51,750 bases of DNA from Eubacterium pyruvativorans (GCF_900102225.1 NZ_FNBF01000012.1:1-51750), one strand, 5' to 3'; counted from the stretch's first letter, positions 1 through 9,313 are shown. A program made the numbers and translations. Notes: generated by a model not told the origin, from the letters alone.

Positions 1-262
1 AAACTGTACTTAATGAGCCTTCGCCATTCAGATAGCTACAAACTGCTTCTAATCGCAATTCATTGGAGTAGACGTGATTCCTACCAGTATCCAGAAAGGC
101 AAGTTCTCCATGCTCTCGGTATCTGTGCACCCACTCTCGAACGACAGATTCATTTACCCCCAACTGCCTAGCCGCTTCACTCTGACTGATTCTGTTTTCA
201 CAGCATCGCCTTGCATATTCGATTTTGGTCTCATTAGATATCTTCCTATTTTTTCTACCCAT
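1..262 (-). CDS. IS3-family transposase OrfA, helix-turn-helix part (partial)
   Basis: Eighty-seven codons are visible before the gene leaves the window. The product starts MGRKNRKISNETKIEYARRC and contains the helix-turn-helix SQSEAARQLGVNESVVREWV followed by the RYREHGELAF segment typical of IS3/IS150 OrfA proteins. OrfA binds the element ends; in this family the full transposase is made by frameshifting into orfB. The start at 262 has an AGGGAG ribosome binding site about 7 bases upstream. The visible frame is intact; whether the whole gene works cannot be judged. Confidence 0.8.
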   Translation of the reverse strand, partial: MGRKNRKISNETKIEYARRCCENRISQSEAARQLGVNESVVREWVHRYREHGELAFLDTGRNHVYSNELRLEAVCSYLNGEGSLSTV

Positions 263-329
263 TTTAAAACTCCCTTCATGATTAACAGCGATTTTGTTTT
301 TCACTGTCTCTCATAAAGGGAGCATATCA
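1..329 (-). mobile_element. IS3-family (IS150-like) insertion sequence, 5' end only
   Basis: The piece holds the start of an orfA-type transposase gene on the minus strand. Its outer end, read on the minus strand from 329, begins TGATATGCTCCCTTTATGAG and continues AGACAGTG. That resembles the terminal repeats of the IS150 group (TG start, CCC, then GACAG). The other end and orfB lie outside the window, so the element cannot be named. Confidence 0.7.
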
Positions 330-332
330 ATA

Positions 333-348
333 GGCCCGCGGGTTTTTT
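333..348 (+). terminator. Half of a terminator, apparently cut by the IS end
   Basis: GGCCCGCGGG followed directly by six T lies 4 bases outside the IS end. It looks like the 3' arm and T tract of an intrinsic terminator whose 5' arm is missing. It would have served a plus-strand gene to the left, or both that gene and htrA. The missing arm is inferred, not seen. Confidence 0.35.
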
Positions 349-385
349 CATATCAAGGATTCAGTTACTTCTGTGTATTGCAGGA

Positions 386-1957
386 TCAGTAGAGACGGGT
401 GGTGATGGTTTTCGTCGTCCCCTTCCGGGAGATGAGCAGTTTCACTTTGTCACCGGCGTGATGCTTCTTCAGCAGCGCCGCCAGGCTGTCATAGTCTGAG
501 ATTTCCTTTCCGTCCATGGAGATGATCCGGTCCCCGCTCCGAAGGCCTGCTTTGTAAGCGCTGCGGTTGGAGACGCCGGAGATGTACAGGCCGCCGGTGT
601 CGAGACCGTACTGTTTCGCCTCGCTGTCGGACAGCTGGACGACGGTGACGCCGATCTTCGGTGTACTGGAATCGGTGGACTTCGAGGAAGTTGTGCTGCC
701 GTTCTTGATCAGGTTCTTTGCGATCTTCGCCACCTTGTCAATCGGATTGGCGAATCCCAGGCCCTCTACGTCGGAACCGGTGGACTTCGCCTCCACAATG
801 CCGATCAGGTTGCCGGATGCATCGAAGAGACCGCCGCCGGAGTTGCCCGGATTGATCGAAGCGTCTGTCTGGATCAGTTCCATGGTCTTTCCGTCGATGT
901 TCAGGCTCCGCTTCGCTGCGCTGACGATGCCGACGGTGGCTGTGCCGCCCAGCTCTCCAAGCGGATTGCCGATCGCCACGACGTTGTCGCCGACTTCCAG
1001 CTTGTCACTGTCGCCGTAGGTAGCGGCTTTCAGATTCTTCGCTTTCACCTTGATGACTGCGATGTCGTTGTCTGCGTCTTCGCCCACAACCTCTGCGCTG
1101 TAGGTCTTTCCGCTGTGCAGCTTGACAGTGATCTTTCTGGCACCGTCAATGACATGCTGGCAGGTGACGATGTATCCGTCAGACTGGATGATCACGCCGC
1201 TGCCTGCGCCCTTTGTCACATAGTTCTGTGCCCAGATGTCGGTGGCGACGGATTCTGTAGTGATGGACACAACGGAATCCTGGGCTTTCTTGATGATACT
1301 CTTGTAGTCCAGTTTCTGGTTGGATTTCGTCAGGGTATAGTTGGTGGCGCTGCTGTTGCCTGCGCTCAGGTAATGGTCATAGGCAGCCATGGCGCCGAAG
1401 GTCAGTGCCGAGGTGATGATCATACAAAGGATCAGGATCAGCACGAACGCTTTCTTCGACAGGTTAATCACTGCGGATCCGCCTCGTCCCGGCGGCGTGG
1501 GCGTCCCATAGTATCCGCCGATGCCCGGATCCCGGTCAGGCCGGCTGTCTGTGTCATACTGCCCGGCGCTGTAACCGCTCTGTTCACCGTAGCCGTGCTG
1601 CCCGGCGCTGTAACTGTACTGCCCGGCGTCTCCGGAACTTCTGTCCTGTCCTCCGAAGCTGTAATGCCCCCGGTTGTTTCGGTTATAATCTGCACTGGTG
1701 TACTGCCGCTCTTCCCGGCCGCTGCTATGCCCTTCGGAATATGTGTTTCCCGTCATACCGCCGGGATAATCCGCCGGTGCAGGATCCCGCATGACGAAGT
1801 TGCTGCCGGATGTACCGGCCGGCTGCTCCCCTGCCTGGAATTCATCTGCCCGGCTTCCTTCTGCCCTGTATTCTCCTGCCCGGTCTTCAGACGGTATATC
1901 TTCGCGGGGCAGTCCTTCGATTCGATTCTCTCTGTCGTTTCTGTCATTCATATCCAT
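386..1957 (-). CDS. htrA: HtrA/DegP-type serine protease, membrane anchored, one PDZ domain
   Basis: A 523-residue S1C protease that in this family degrades or refolds damaged exported proteins at the outer face of the membrane. Residues 1-165 form a hydrophilic cytoplasmic tail rich in Asp, Glu, Arg, Gly and Tyr, with short YSAGQ-type repeats near 113-134. A single membrane segment lies at about 169-193. The protease domain carries the triad His268 (CQHVIDG), Asp298 (DNDIAVIK) and Ser373 (GNSGGG). One PDZ domain spans about 433-523. The start at 1957 has an AAGGAGG site 11 bases upstream. It is transcribed divergently from the DUF1934 gene. The tail is unusually long for this family. A second HtrA, lacking PDZ, lies at 44258-45055. 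Confidence 0.93.
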   Translation of the reverse strand: MDMNDRNDRENRIEGLPREDIPSEDRAGEYRAEGSRADEFQAGEQPAGTSGSNFVMRDPAPADYPGGMTGNTYSEGHSSGREERQYTSADYNRNNRGHYSFGGQDRSSGDAGQYSYSAGQHGYGEQSGYSAGQYDTDSRPDRDPGIGGYYGTPTPPGRGGSAVINLSKKAFVLILILCMIITSALTFGAMAAYDHYLSAGNSSATNYTLTKSNQKLDYKSIIKKAQDSVVSITTESVATDIWAQNYVTKGAGSGVIIQSDGYIVTCQHVIDGARKITVKLHSGKTYSAEVVGEDADNDIAVIKVKAKNLKAATYGDSDKLEVGDNVVAIGNPLGELGGTATVGIVSAAKRSLNIDGKTMELIQTDASINPGNSGGGLFDASGNLIGIVEAKSTGSDVEGLGFANPIDKVAKIAKNLIKNGSTTSSKSTDSSTPKIGVTVVQLSDSEAKQYGLDTGGLYISGVSNRSAYKAGLRSGDRIISMDGKEISDYDSLAALLKKHHAGDKVKLLISRKGTTKTITTRLY

Positions 1958-2105
1958 TTCGCTTCAAGCCTCCTTCGCTGTAGCCTCGCAGTTGTTCCCG
2001 CTTCTCTGTTCTCGATTATAGGAATTGAATATGTAAATACTGTGTTAATAACGTCAAGGTTATGATAAAATAATTTTTACGTAATTTTTAGCTTTTGGAA
2101 ACGAA

Positions 2106-2573
2106 ATGGATCGTCATATGAAGGATATCATGTTGAAAATCACAGGGATGCAGTTCATCGGCACCGAGTCGGAGGACAGGATGGAATTCACGACGGACGG
2201 AAAACTCTATGAAAAAAACGGGGATATCTATCTGGTTTACTATGAAAGTGAACTATCCGGATTCCCGGGCTGTATGACGACGCTTCGCCTGGGCGGAGAC
2301 AGTGTGAGAATGAAGAGAATCGGGAAACAGGCCCTGGGTGCCGAGATGCATTTCGAACCGGGAAAACGGATGACTTCGAAATATGAAACGCCTTACGGAG
2401 TCTTCGACATGGAACTGCTGACGAACCGGGTGGAAAACCGGATGCAGGAGGAAGGGGTTGTGACGGTAGATTATCACATCGCCCTGGATGGTCTGGTGGA
2501 GGGCCGGAATACGCTGGAAATCCGGGTGGAACCGGCGGCAGAAGGTGAAGAAGGCTGGGCGGAGCGGAAATGA
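2106..2573 (+). CDS. DUF1934 (YwiB-like) beta-barrel protein
   Basis: A 155-residue soluble protein matching the DUF1934/YwiB family, small calycin-like beta barrels of unknown function common in Firmicutes. Supporting features are the opening MLKITGMQ, the YLVYYESELSGFPGCMTTLR segment and the LTNRVENRM...VDYHIALDG end. An alternative ATG lies four codons inside (2118); neither start has a strong ribosome binding site, so the first 4 residues are uncertain. The stop is 16 bases before the ClC gene, so the two are probably co-transcribed; no functional link is known. Confidence 0.8.
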   Translation: MDRHMKDIMLKITGMQFIGTESEDRMEFTTDGKLYEKNGDIYLVYYESELSGFPGCMTTLRLGGDSVRMKRIGKQALGAEMHFEPGKRMTSKYETPYGVFDMELLTNRVENRMQEEGVVTVDYHIALDGLVEGRNTLEIRVEPAAEGEEGWAERK

Positions 2574-2589
2574 ATGAAACGGAGCGGTT

Positions 2590-4182
2590 ATGATCGGTGA
2601 AACAGACAGGACAATTCGGCGCACGAGAGATTTCCGGCTGTGGATTGTGGTGGAAGGCGCACTGGTGGGGATTCCCGCCGGATTCGTTGTGTCCCTCCTC
2701 AGGCTGGGGATGGGAAGGCTGGAAAAACGCAGAGAAGCTTTCATCGGAAACGGCGCATGGACGCCGGAGAAATTCACAGTCTGGACGATGATCGTCCTGG
2801 CTGCATTTTTTCTGGTGTGTCTGATTGTGTGGATTCAGCCGGCAGCCGGTGCTTCCGGCATTCCGCAGCTGAAGGCGGAGCTGCAGGGAAAGATGGAGGA
2901 ACCGTGGCCGACCACGCTGGCGGGCCGGCTGGTGGGAACCATGACGGCCATCGGAACCGGGCTGTCCATGGGAAACGAGGGACCCAGCGTTCAGTTGGGC
3001 GCCATGTGCGGGAAGATGATTTCCCGGATGATGCAGCGCATGGGGACAGAGGAGAAACTGCTCATGACCTGCGGCGCCGGGGCGGGTCTGGCCAGCGCAT
3101 TCAGTGCCCCCTTCGCCGGAACCATGTTTGCGCTGGAAGATCTGCACAGTAACCTTTCGAAGGAGATCCTGGCCTCCACCATGGCGGCCTCCATCACGGC
3201 TTCCCTGGTGACGGTTAACATCTTCGGCCTCCGTCCGGTGGTCTCGCTGAATGTACAAAGCGCCGTGCCGGTGCATTACTACTGGTTTCTGCTGCCTCTG
3301 GGGGCCCTCACCGGCGCAGCCGGGGTTGGATTCAACCGGGTCACGGATTTTCTGCAGACGCAGTACGGGAGGATTCACAATAAATATCTTCGGATGCTGA
3401 TCCCGTTTCTGCTGCTGCTGCCGGTGGCGGTCTTCGTCCCTGACATCATGGGGGCCGGATACCATTCCATCGAGTCGATTGCGGCGGGCGGCATGGCCTT
3501 CCGGGTTTTGATCGTGTTCGCTCTGCTGAAATTCTGCTTTGCCCTCAGCTGTACCACTTCCGGAACGCCCGGCGGGATTTTTTTGCCCATCCTCGTCATG
3601 GGTGCGGCATTCGGCGGGGGATACTACGCCCTCGTGGACGGGTGGATCCCCGGGGATCAGCCGTACCTGGCGAACTTCGTGCTGTGCGGCATGGTCGGAT
3701 ACTTCGCAGCCTCGATCCGGGCGCCGCTCACCGGCGTTATTCTGATCACGGAGATGACCGGGAATTTTCAGAATTTCCTCTCCCTCAGCGTGGTGGCACT
3801 GCTGGCGGTGTTCACGGCCCAGATGCTGAAGGGGGTGCCGATTTACGAGCAGCTGCTGAACCGGCTGCTGGTCAGCCAGGGAGAGACGCCGAAGCAGTAT
3901 CGCCGGCGGAAGGTGCTGACGGAAACCGACGTGCACATGGGAAGTTACATGGACGGCACCGACATCGCCCACATGGAACTGCCCCGGGGCTGTCTGGTGG
4001 TTTCCGTGCTGCATAACGGCATCGAGGCGGTGCCGGACGGCAGCACCCGGGTCTATGCCGGAGACAAGATGTCCCTCATCTGTAATGAAGCGGATCTGCT
4101 GGAGGTGAATGAGACCCTGGAGCGTCTCTGCCGGACCTATGAGGGTGCCGGGCCGAAGGCGCCCGGTGAGGACAAAAAGTGA
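2590..4182 (+). CDS. ClC-family chloride channel or H+/Cl- exchanger with C-terminal RCK_C domain
   Basis: A 530-residue membrane protein. The ClC signature segments are present in order: GASGIP (87-92), GNEGP with the gating glutamate Glu130, and GTPGGIFLP (325-333). In the stretch corresponding to the internal proton glutamate of the E. coli exchanger, Glu-Asp is found (FALEDL, 180-185) instead of Glu-Glu, so exchanger versus channel cannot be decided. Residues about 445-520 form a soluble TrkA-C/RCK_C-like domain that may bind a small ligand. The gene follows the DUF1934 gene by 16 bases and ends at a strong terminator (4220-4270). Confidence 0.92.
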   Translation: MIGETDRTIRRTRDFRLWIVVEGALVGIPAGFVVSLLRLGMGRLEKRREAFIGNGAWTPEKFTVWTMIVLAAFFLVCLIVWIQPAAGASGIPQLKAELQGKMEEPWPTTLAGRLVGTMTAIGTGLSMGNEGPSVQLGAMCGKMISRMMQRMGTEEKLLMTCGAGAGLASAFSAPFAGTMFALEDLHSNLSKEILASTMAASITASLVTVNIFGLRPVVSLNVQSAVPVHYYWFLLPLGALTGAAGVGFNRVTDFLQTQYGRIHNKYLRMLIPFLLLLPVAVFVPDIMGAGYHSIESIAAGGMAFRVLIVFALLKFCFALSCTTSGTPGGIFLPILVMGAAFGGGYYALVDGWIPGDQPYLANFVLCGMVGYFAASIRAPLTGVILITEMTGNFQNFLSLSVVALLAVFTAQMLKGVPIYEQLLNRLLVSQGETPKQYRRRKVLTETDVHMGSYMDGTDIAHMELPRGCLVVSVLHNGIEAVPDGSTRVYAGDKMSLICNEADLLEVNETLERLCRTYEGAGPKAPGEDKK

Positions 4183-4219
4183 TCAGATGCCGTTCCGGCG
4201 GGCGGCACAGAAGAAAATA

Positions 4220-4270
4220 AGCAGTTGACCGTTCTGCCTTCCGGGCATCGGGACGGTCAACTGCTTTTTT
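4220..4270. terminator. Bidirectional intrinsic terminator between ClC and XRE genes
   Basis: A perfect 13-bp stem (AGCAGTTGACCGT with ACGGTCAACTGCT) has a 20-base loop and is followed by TTTTTT. The other strand continues into TTATTTTCTT, so it can also stop the convergent XRE gene that ends at 4274. Confidence 0.93.
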
Positions 4271-4273
4271 CTG

Positions 4274-4531
4274 TCAGCGGGGGCCGCAGCAGCTGCAGTG
4301 GGGAAGCGACCGGCAGGCCAGCTGGCTGACAGAAATGTCATAATAACGGCACAGGTCCAGTGCCTGGTGCAGTGTCAGTTCCGTCCTGCCCCGCTCCATC
4401 AGGGAGTAGGTGGAGCGGCTGACGTCCAGACGGGAGGCAACTTCTGACTGCGTCAGGTCATGGTGCACCCGCAGATAACGGAGATTTCTGGAGATCAGGG
4501 CGCAGAGATCGGATTCGTAGGGTCCTGTCAT
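4274..4531 (-). CDS. Small XRE-type helix-turn-helix regulator with Cys-rich tail
   Basis: An 85-residue protein, mostly one Cro/CI-type DNA-binding domain (RNLRYLRVHHDLTQSEVASR, then DVSRSTYSLMERGRTELTL). The tail reads CRSLPHCSCCGPR and its four cysteines may bind a metal or be redox active; that is inference. I chose the ATG at 4531 because AAAGGA lies 7 bases upstream; an ATG nine codons earlier (4558) has no ribosome binding site. It is convergent with the ClC gene and divergent from the next XRE gene; targets are unknown. Confidence 0.75.
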   Translation of the reverse strand: MTGPYESDLCALISRNLRYLRVHHDLTQSEVASRLDVSRSTYSLMERGRTELTLHQALDLCRYYDISVSQLACRSLPHCSCCGPR

Positions 4532-4767
4532 GTCAATGTCCTTTCTTTTTTCAATCATGAGGATCGGTGGGTGTTATTAATAAATTATCGTGATTTAATT
4601 ATAATCCAAGCCATGGAAATTATTCCATTAATTGTAAGTATGAACAAAAAATTCATACTTGTAGGTTAATGAATATACCTGCAGGTGTGTTCACGGGGGC
4701 AGAAAAGTGCCATAAACTGAAGTTGTATGCTGCAGAATGAGGAGAGAACAACGGCAGGAGGCACCCC

Positions 4768-5205
4768 ATGGCGGACCGGGACCGAAAACTGAATAAGGAT
4801 TCTGTCCGCATCGGAACATGCATCCGGATTGCCCGGGAGCGCCTGGGGCTGAGCCAGGACGAGCTGGCCTCCATGGTGGGAGTGGGAACGAATTCCCTGT
4901 CCAAGGTGGAGACCGGGAAAAACAATTTTTCCTTTGACCATTTTCTCCGGCTGGTACGGGCGCTGGACGCAGAGCCGGGAGATCTGATATTCGGTACCCC
5001 GCTCCGGATGGAAAACGGGGAGGAGCAGATTATCCGGGAGAGCCGGATTGAATATGACGGGAAGAGCAGGGAAGAGGTGCAGAAGCTCCGGGCGCTGCTT
5101 CGAAGCGAGATCAACCGGATGACGGAGGAGGAACTCCGGATTCTTCTCGATGTGTCCCAGGCGATGCGAAAGCGGAGCGGTGCGCCTGTGGGAGTGAAGG
5201 AATAA
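4768..5205 (+). CDS. XRE-family transcriptional regulator
   Basis: A 145-residue protein with an N-terminal Cro/CI helix-turn-helix at about residues 15-72 (CIRIARERLGLSQDELASMV, then VGTNSLSKVETGKNNFSFDH). A short linker is followed by a charged helical C-terminus (about 95-135) that may allow dimerisation. AGGAGG lies 6 bases before the ATG. The gene is divergent from the small XRE gene at 4274-4531 across an AT-rich 209-base spacer that probably holds both promoters, and it ends just before a terminator, so it is likely monocistronic. No target can be named. Confidence 0.82.
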   Translation: MADRDRKLNKDSVRIGTCIRIARERLGLSQDELASMVGVGTNSLSKVETGKNNFSFDHFLRLVRALDAEPGDLIFGTPLRMENGEEQIIRESRIEYDGKSREEVQKLRALLRSEINRMTEEELRILLDVSQAMRKRSGAPVGVKE

Positions 5206-5226
5206 CAGGAGAATACAGATAATGAG

Positions 5227-5252
5227 CGGTGGGGGAGAGCTCCGCCGTTTTT
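5227..5252 (+). terminator. Intrinsic terminator after XRE gene
   Basis: CGGTGGGG pairs with CTCCGCCG (one G-U pair), with a short loop and a TTTTTCTTT tail, 22 bases after the XRE stop codon. The remaining 265 bases to rho hold no gene that I can see and are presumably the rho leader. Confidence 0.7.
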
Positions 5253-5521
5253 CTTTGTCCTTCCGGCAGCGCAGGAACCATGCGCCCTCCCTTGAACAAC
5301 CTTTCCGGATGGTATAGAATAGTACCAGTCTGAAGAGCTGCCCGGGGCATCCACACGGAGCGGGGCAGTTTCGTATCTGTAATCATTCTGAATCCAGTCT
5401 GAAGAACGGACCCCTGTGTCCCGTCTGCAGGAACCGCCGGCCCAGGAGTGGACCGGTGTTCGATCACGACATTCCGAAGAGTTTTTTCGCATAACCAGTG
5501 TATAGAAATGTGAGGTGGCAT

Positions 5522-7216
5522 ATGCCGGCAGAGAAGAAGGCCGTTACGGCAGAAAACAGTACAGCAGCGGAGGCGGCAGAGAAGAAGCCGACGAGGCGGC
5601 GCACGTCCCGGAGGACTGCGGAGCATTCGGAAGCGGGTGAGGCGGAGAAGAAACCGGCACGGCGGCGTTCGTCCCGGACCGCAGCGTCCTCCCGGAAGGA
5701 ATCCAGACGAACATCGCCCGGCCATACCGCTGCTTCCCGCACATCTACCACCCGCACTTCCGTCCGGAAGAAAACGGTCCGTCATTCCGAGGCTCCAGGC
5801 AGCGCAGTGGAACCCGCCTTTCAGGTGCCGGAGAACGGGGATGCCGGGTTCGACAGTGAATTTGCGGCATCTTTCGCCCGGGAAGACCATCCGGAAACGG
5901 ATATGCAGCCGGAAATGGCTGCGCCGGAAGGAATCGATGGGACGGCCGGAAACCATGATGCGGCCGAAGACCATGAAACGGCCGAGGATCATGAAACGAC
6001 CGGGCATGGTGAAACGGCCGGGGACCACGAGATGACCGGGAACGATGACGGCGCAGTCCGGGAGCACACGCCCCGGGAACGGCACTACAGCCCGGAGGAG
6101 CGGCCGGAGGTCACCGGGATTCTGGACATTGCGGACGGCGGCTTCGGGTTCCTCCGGTTCGACAATTTCCTGACCAGTGACAAGGATGTGTATGTCTCCC
6201 CGACCCAGATCCGCCGGTTCAACCTGAAGAAAGGGGACGAAATCAAGGGGATTTCCAGGAAGCCCCGGGTCGGGGAACGGTTCGGCGCACTGCTGTATGT
6301 GGAGACGGTCAACGGCGACGATCCGGGAACGGCGATCCGCCGGCCCCAGTTCGAGGACCTGACGCCGATCTTCCCGAAGGAGCGCATCACGCTGGAAAAT
6401 GGCTCCTTCAATCTGAGTTCCCGCCTGATCGACCTGATTGCGCCGATCGGAAAGGGACAGCGGGGCATGATCGTGGCGCCGCCGAAGGCCGGAAAGACCA
6501 CACTTCTGAAGAACATCGCAGCCGGCATCGAGGAGAATTATCCGGATGTTCACCTCATCGTTCTGCTGGTGGATGAACGGCCGGAGGAAGTCACCGACAT
6601 GAAGAGGACCCTTCGCACGGGAGAGGTCATCTATTCTACCTTCGACGAACTGCCGCAGCATCATGTGAAGGTGGCAGAGATGGTTCTGGCCCGGGCGAAA
6701 CGTCTGGCGGAGCACCGGAAGGATGTGGTGATTCTGCTGGATTCCCTGACCCGGCTGACCCGGGCGTACAACCTGGTGGTGCCGGCTTCCGGCAGAACCC
6801 TGTCCGGCGGCATCGATCCGGGCGCCTTCTACGGACCGAAACGGCTCTTCGGCGCAGCCCGGAACATCGAGGAAGGGGGCAGCGTCACCATTCTGGCCAC
6901 GGCTCTGGTGGACACCGGAAGCCGGATGGACGATGTGATTTTCGAGGAGTTCAAGGGCACCGGCAATATGGAGCTGCATCTGGACCGGAAGCTGTCGGAG
7001 AAACGGATCTTCCCGGCGATCGATATCTACAAGTCCGGCACCCGGCGGGAAGAACTGCTGCTGTCCCAGTCGGAACTGGAGGCGGTATGGCTGATCCGGC
7101 GGGCCATGGCGAACCGGCCGACCCAGGAGGTCACCGAAGACATTATTGACAACCTGGCCCATACGAGAAGCAACCGGGATTTTGTGGAGATTATCAAGAA
7201 GATTTTCAACGACTAA
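5522..7216 (+). CDS. rho: Transcription termination factor Rho with long N-terminal insertion
   Basis: A 564-residue hexameric RNA-dependent ATPase that releases RNA polymerase from untranslated RNA. The primary RNA-binding fold is at about 195-270 (GFGFLR 207-212), Walker A at 319-327 (APPKAGKTT), Walker B at 401-409 (DVVILLDSL) and the R/Q-loop region around 423-440. Residues 1-190 are extra compared with the roughly 420-residue E. coli protein: first Lys/Arg/Ala-rich, then acidic with [14 protein letters not shown]-like repeats at 142-173. The ATG at 5522 follows GAGGTGG. An in-frame GTG at 5498 has no ribosome binding site. It is followed 12 bases later by the DUF1385 gene. Confidence 0.96.
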   Translation: MPAEKKAVTAENSTAAEAAEKKPTRRRTSRRTAEHSEAGEAEKKPARRRSSRTAASSRKESRRTSPGHTAASRTSTTRTSVRKKTVRHSEAPGSAVEPAFQVPENGDAGFDSEFAASFAREDHPETDMQPEMAAPEGIDGTAGNHDAAEDHETAEDHETTGHGETAGDHEMTGNDDGAVREHTPRERHYSPEERPEVTGILDIADGGFGFLRFDNFLTSDKDVYVSPTQIRRFNLKKGDEIKGISRKPRVGERFGALLYVETVNGDDPGTAIRRPQFEDLTPIFPKERITLENGSFNLSSRLIDLIAPIGKGQRGMIVAPPKAGKTTLLKNIAAGIEENYPDVHLIVLLVDERPEEVTDMKRTLRTGEVIYSTFDELPQHHVKVAEMVLARAKRLAEHRKDVVILLDSLTRLTRAYNLVVPASGRTLSGGIDPGAFYGPKRLFGAARNIEEGGSVTILATALVDTGSRMDDVIFEEFKGTGNMELHLDRKLSEKRIFPAIDIYKSGTRREELLLSQSELEAVWLIRRAMANRPTQEVTEDIIDNLAHTRSNRDFVEIIKKIFND

Positions 7217-7228
7217 GGAGTTTTTTGA

Positions 7229-8260
7229 ATGGATCTGAGCAGGATTTTTCTGAAAGATGCCTGCCCCACCTCGATCGGGGGACAGGCGGTACTGGAAGGA
7301 GTGATGATGCGGGGGACAGACCGCACTGCGGTGACGCTGCGCCTCCCGGACGGCCGCATGTACCTGAAGACGATGAAGAACCGGGCTGCCGGAAGGTGGG
7401 CGAGACTCCCGCTGATCCGGGGTGTCGTGTCCTTCCTGTCTTCTCTGGTCACCGGCACCCGCATCATCACCTTCTCGGCGGATGCTCTGGATTACTTCTC
7501 CGGGGAAACAGCGGAGGAACCGGGAAAGCTGGAGCAGAAACTGACAGAGCGCTTCGGTGAGAAAAAAATCTGGAACGCCATGATCGCAGTTTCCGTCATC
7601 CTGGCCCTGGTCTTCTCCATCGCCGTGTTCATCCTGATGCCCACTGCGGCCATGGACCTGCTGGGGCGGTTCGTGCACAGCACCGTCCTGCTGAACCTGG
7701 CGGAAGGGATCTTCCGGATCATTCTGTTCATATTATATATCCTCCTGATCTCGAAGATGGAGGACATCCACCGGGTATTCATGTACCACGGAGCGGAACA
7801 CAAGTCTATCCACACCTTCGAAAACGGACTGGATCTGATCCCGGAGAACGCCCGGGGGTTCTATACGCTCCATCCGCGCTGCGGCACCAGCTTCCTGATG
7901 TTCGTCATGGTCATCAGTCTGGTTCTGTTCTCCCTGCTGGGATGGCCGTCCCTGGTGGAACGGATCCTGTCCCGGCTGCTGCTGATCCCGGTGGTGGCGG
8001 CGCTGTCCTATGAGGTGCTGCGCTGGGCGGGGCGCTCCGACGGGGCTCTGGTGAAACTGCTGAGTCTGCCGGGGCTCTACCTGCAGAAACTCACCACGGC
8101 GGAGCCTACGGATGATATGGTGGAGGTGGCCATGACGTCTCTGAAGGCGGTGCTGGTGTCGGCGGAGGAGCCCTGCGTGGAGGGCATCTGTGATGCCGAC
8201 GCCCGTATTATAGAAGAAGTGAAGATTGACCGGACCAGCGAACGTGCCATGGATGCGTGA
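7229..8260 (+). CDS. DUF1385 (YqhQ-like) membrane protein
   Basis: A 343-residue protein of the DUF1385 family, recognised by IGGQAVLEGVMMRG near the N-terminus, YHGAEHKSIHTFE at about 189-201 and LHPRCGTSF. Four or so hydrophobic segments (about 116-140, 165-182, 221-240, 250-270) place it in the membrane. Its function is unknown; the conserved His and Glu residues look like a metal or catalytic site, which is inference. It lies between rho and prmC as in many Clostridia, 12 bases after rho with an AAGGAG site, so the two are co-transcribed. Confidence 0.9.
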   Translation: MDLSRIFLKDACPTSIGGQAVLEGVMMRGTDRTAVTLRLPDGRMYLKTMKNRAAGRWARLPLIRGVVSFLSSLVTGTRIITFSADALDYFSGETAEEPGKLEQKLTERFGEKKIWNAMIAVSVILALVFSIAVFILMPTAAMDLLGRFVHSTVLLNLAEGIFRIILFILYILLISKMEDIHRVFMYHGAEHKSIHTFENGLDLIPENARGFYTLHPRCGTSFLMFVMVISLVLFSLLGWPSLVERILSRLLLIPVVAALSYEVLRWAGRSDGALVKLLSLPGLYLQKLTTAEPTDDMVEVAMTSLKAVLVSAEEPCVEGICDADARIIEEVKIDRTSERAMDA

Positions 8261-8289
8261 TACGGTTTCGGTGAGGACAAAGTATAACA

Positions 8290-8305
8290 GGGCGAACGTT
8301 CGCCC
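8290..8305. repeat. Perfect 16-bp palindrome before prmC
   Basis: GGGCGAACGTTCGCCC is a perfect palindrome. It is followed after 12 bases by a run of T that ends at the prmC start. It could form a short hairpin acting as an attenuator, or be an operator; the sequence does not decide. Confidence 0.5.
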
Positions 8306-8326
8306 GGAAGGGTTGGCTTTTTTTCA

Positions 8327-9226
8327 ATGAGTATGCGAGTAAAGGAGCTTCTCGCCCTGGGTGAGAAGCAGCTTCGGGAATGCGGAATTGACGATGCGGA
8401 GACGGACAGCAAGCTGCTGTACTGTTTTCTGCGGAATATTCCCCGCTCCCGCCTGATCCTGGAGTACCAGATCGTCTTGCAGGACCAGCATTGTGAACAC
8501 TATTTCCGGCTGCTGGATGAGCGGTGCGCCGGACGGCCGCTGCAGTACATTGTGGGGACCCAGGATTTCATGGGCCTGACCTTCAAGGTGAATGAAAGCG
8601 TTCTGATTCCCCGGATGGACACGGAGATTCTGGTGGAGAACGCATTGTCCGTCATTGATGAAAATAAACTGAACGGAAACGATCTGACTTTGTCCCCCCG
8701 GAAAAGCTGGGATGTGCTGGACCTGTGCACCGGCAGCGGCGCCATTGCCGTGTCCGTCGCAAAGCTGGCGAAGACGCCGGTGAAAGTCTGTGCTTCCGAC
8801 ATCAGTGAAGAGGCGCTCTCTGTGGCGAGGACCAATGGGGAGCGGAACCGGGTGCAGGTGGAATTCCAGCAGGGAGATCTGCTGGACCCGTGGCAGGGAC
8901 GGTTCCGGAAGCGGAAGTTCGACATGATCATTTCCAATCCGCCTTACGTGCGCACGGCGGAGATCGGCCGTCTCCAGCGGGAAATCCGGGAGCATGAGCC
9001 GGTTCTGGCGCTGGACGGCGGCGGGGACGGCCTGGATCTGTACCGGAGAATTGCCGTGAAAGCGCCGGAGTTCCTGAAGAAGCAGGGCGTCCTTATGATG
9101 GAGATCGGCTGGGATCAGCGGGAGGACGTGACCCGGCTTCTGGAGTCCGCCGGGAAGTTCGAGCAGATCACCTGTGTGAAGGATCTCGCCCGGCTGGACC
9201 GGGTGATCTTCGCCGTTCTCCGTTAG
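8327..9226 (+). CDS. prmC: Peptide chain release factor N5-glutamine methyltransferase
   Basis: A 299-residue enzyme that methylates the glutamine of the GGQ loop in release factors, using S-adenosylmethionine. The N-terminal helical release-factor-binding domain is at 1-80. The methyltransferase domain contains the SAM motif LDLCTGSGAIAVSVA and the NPPY active-site motif (ISNPPYV). Its substrate RF1 (prfA) is encoded 870 bases downstream. The ATG at 8327 and a second ATG two codons inside both have only a weak GGAAGGG site upstream, partly replaced by a T run, so translation may be low or controlled by the upstream hairpin. Confidence 0.94.
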   Translation: MSMRVKELLALGEKQLRECGIDDAETDSKLLYCFLRNIPRSRLILEYQIVLQDQHCEHYFRLLDERCAGRPLQYIVGTQDFMGLTFKVNESVLIPRMDTEILVENALSVIDENKLNGNDLTLSPRKSWDVLDLCTGSGAIAVSVAKLAKTPVKVCASDISEEALSVARTNGERNRVQVEFQQGDLLDPWQGRFRKRKFDMIISNPPYVRTAEIGRLQREIREHEPVLALDGGGDGLDLYRRIAVKAPEFLKKQGVLMMEIGWDQREDVTRLLESAGKFEQITCVKDLARLDRVIFAVLR

Positions 9227-9313
9227 CCGGACTGCGCCGGGAAGGCTGCCGAAGGCATAGAAAACCGGATGCAGATTGCGCCGGAACCGGCCGTCGGAAG
9301 CCGCAGAAAACCA

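Noticed and set aside
2188-4014. Long minus-strand reading frame (over 600 codons)
   Set aside because: It is antisense to the ClC and DUF1934 genes, rich in His, Pro, Gln and Arg, and has no family match; it is a by-product of high GC content.
5111-7678. Very long minus-strand frame across rho
   Set aside because: Antisense to rho and its neighbours, with no ribosome binding site and composition typical of shadow frames.
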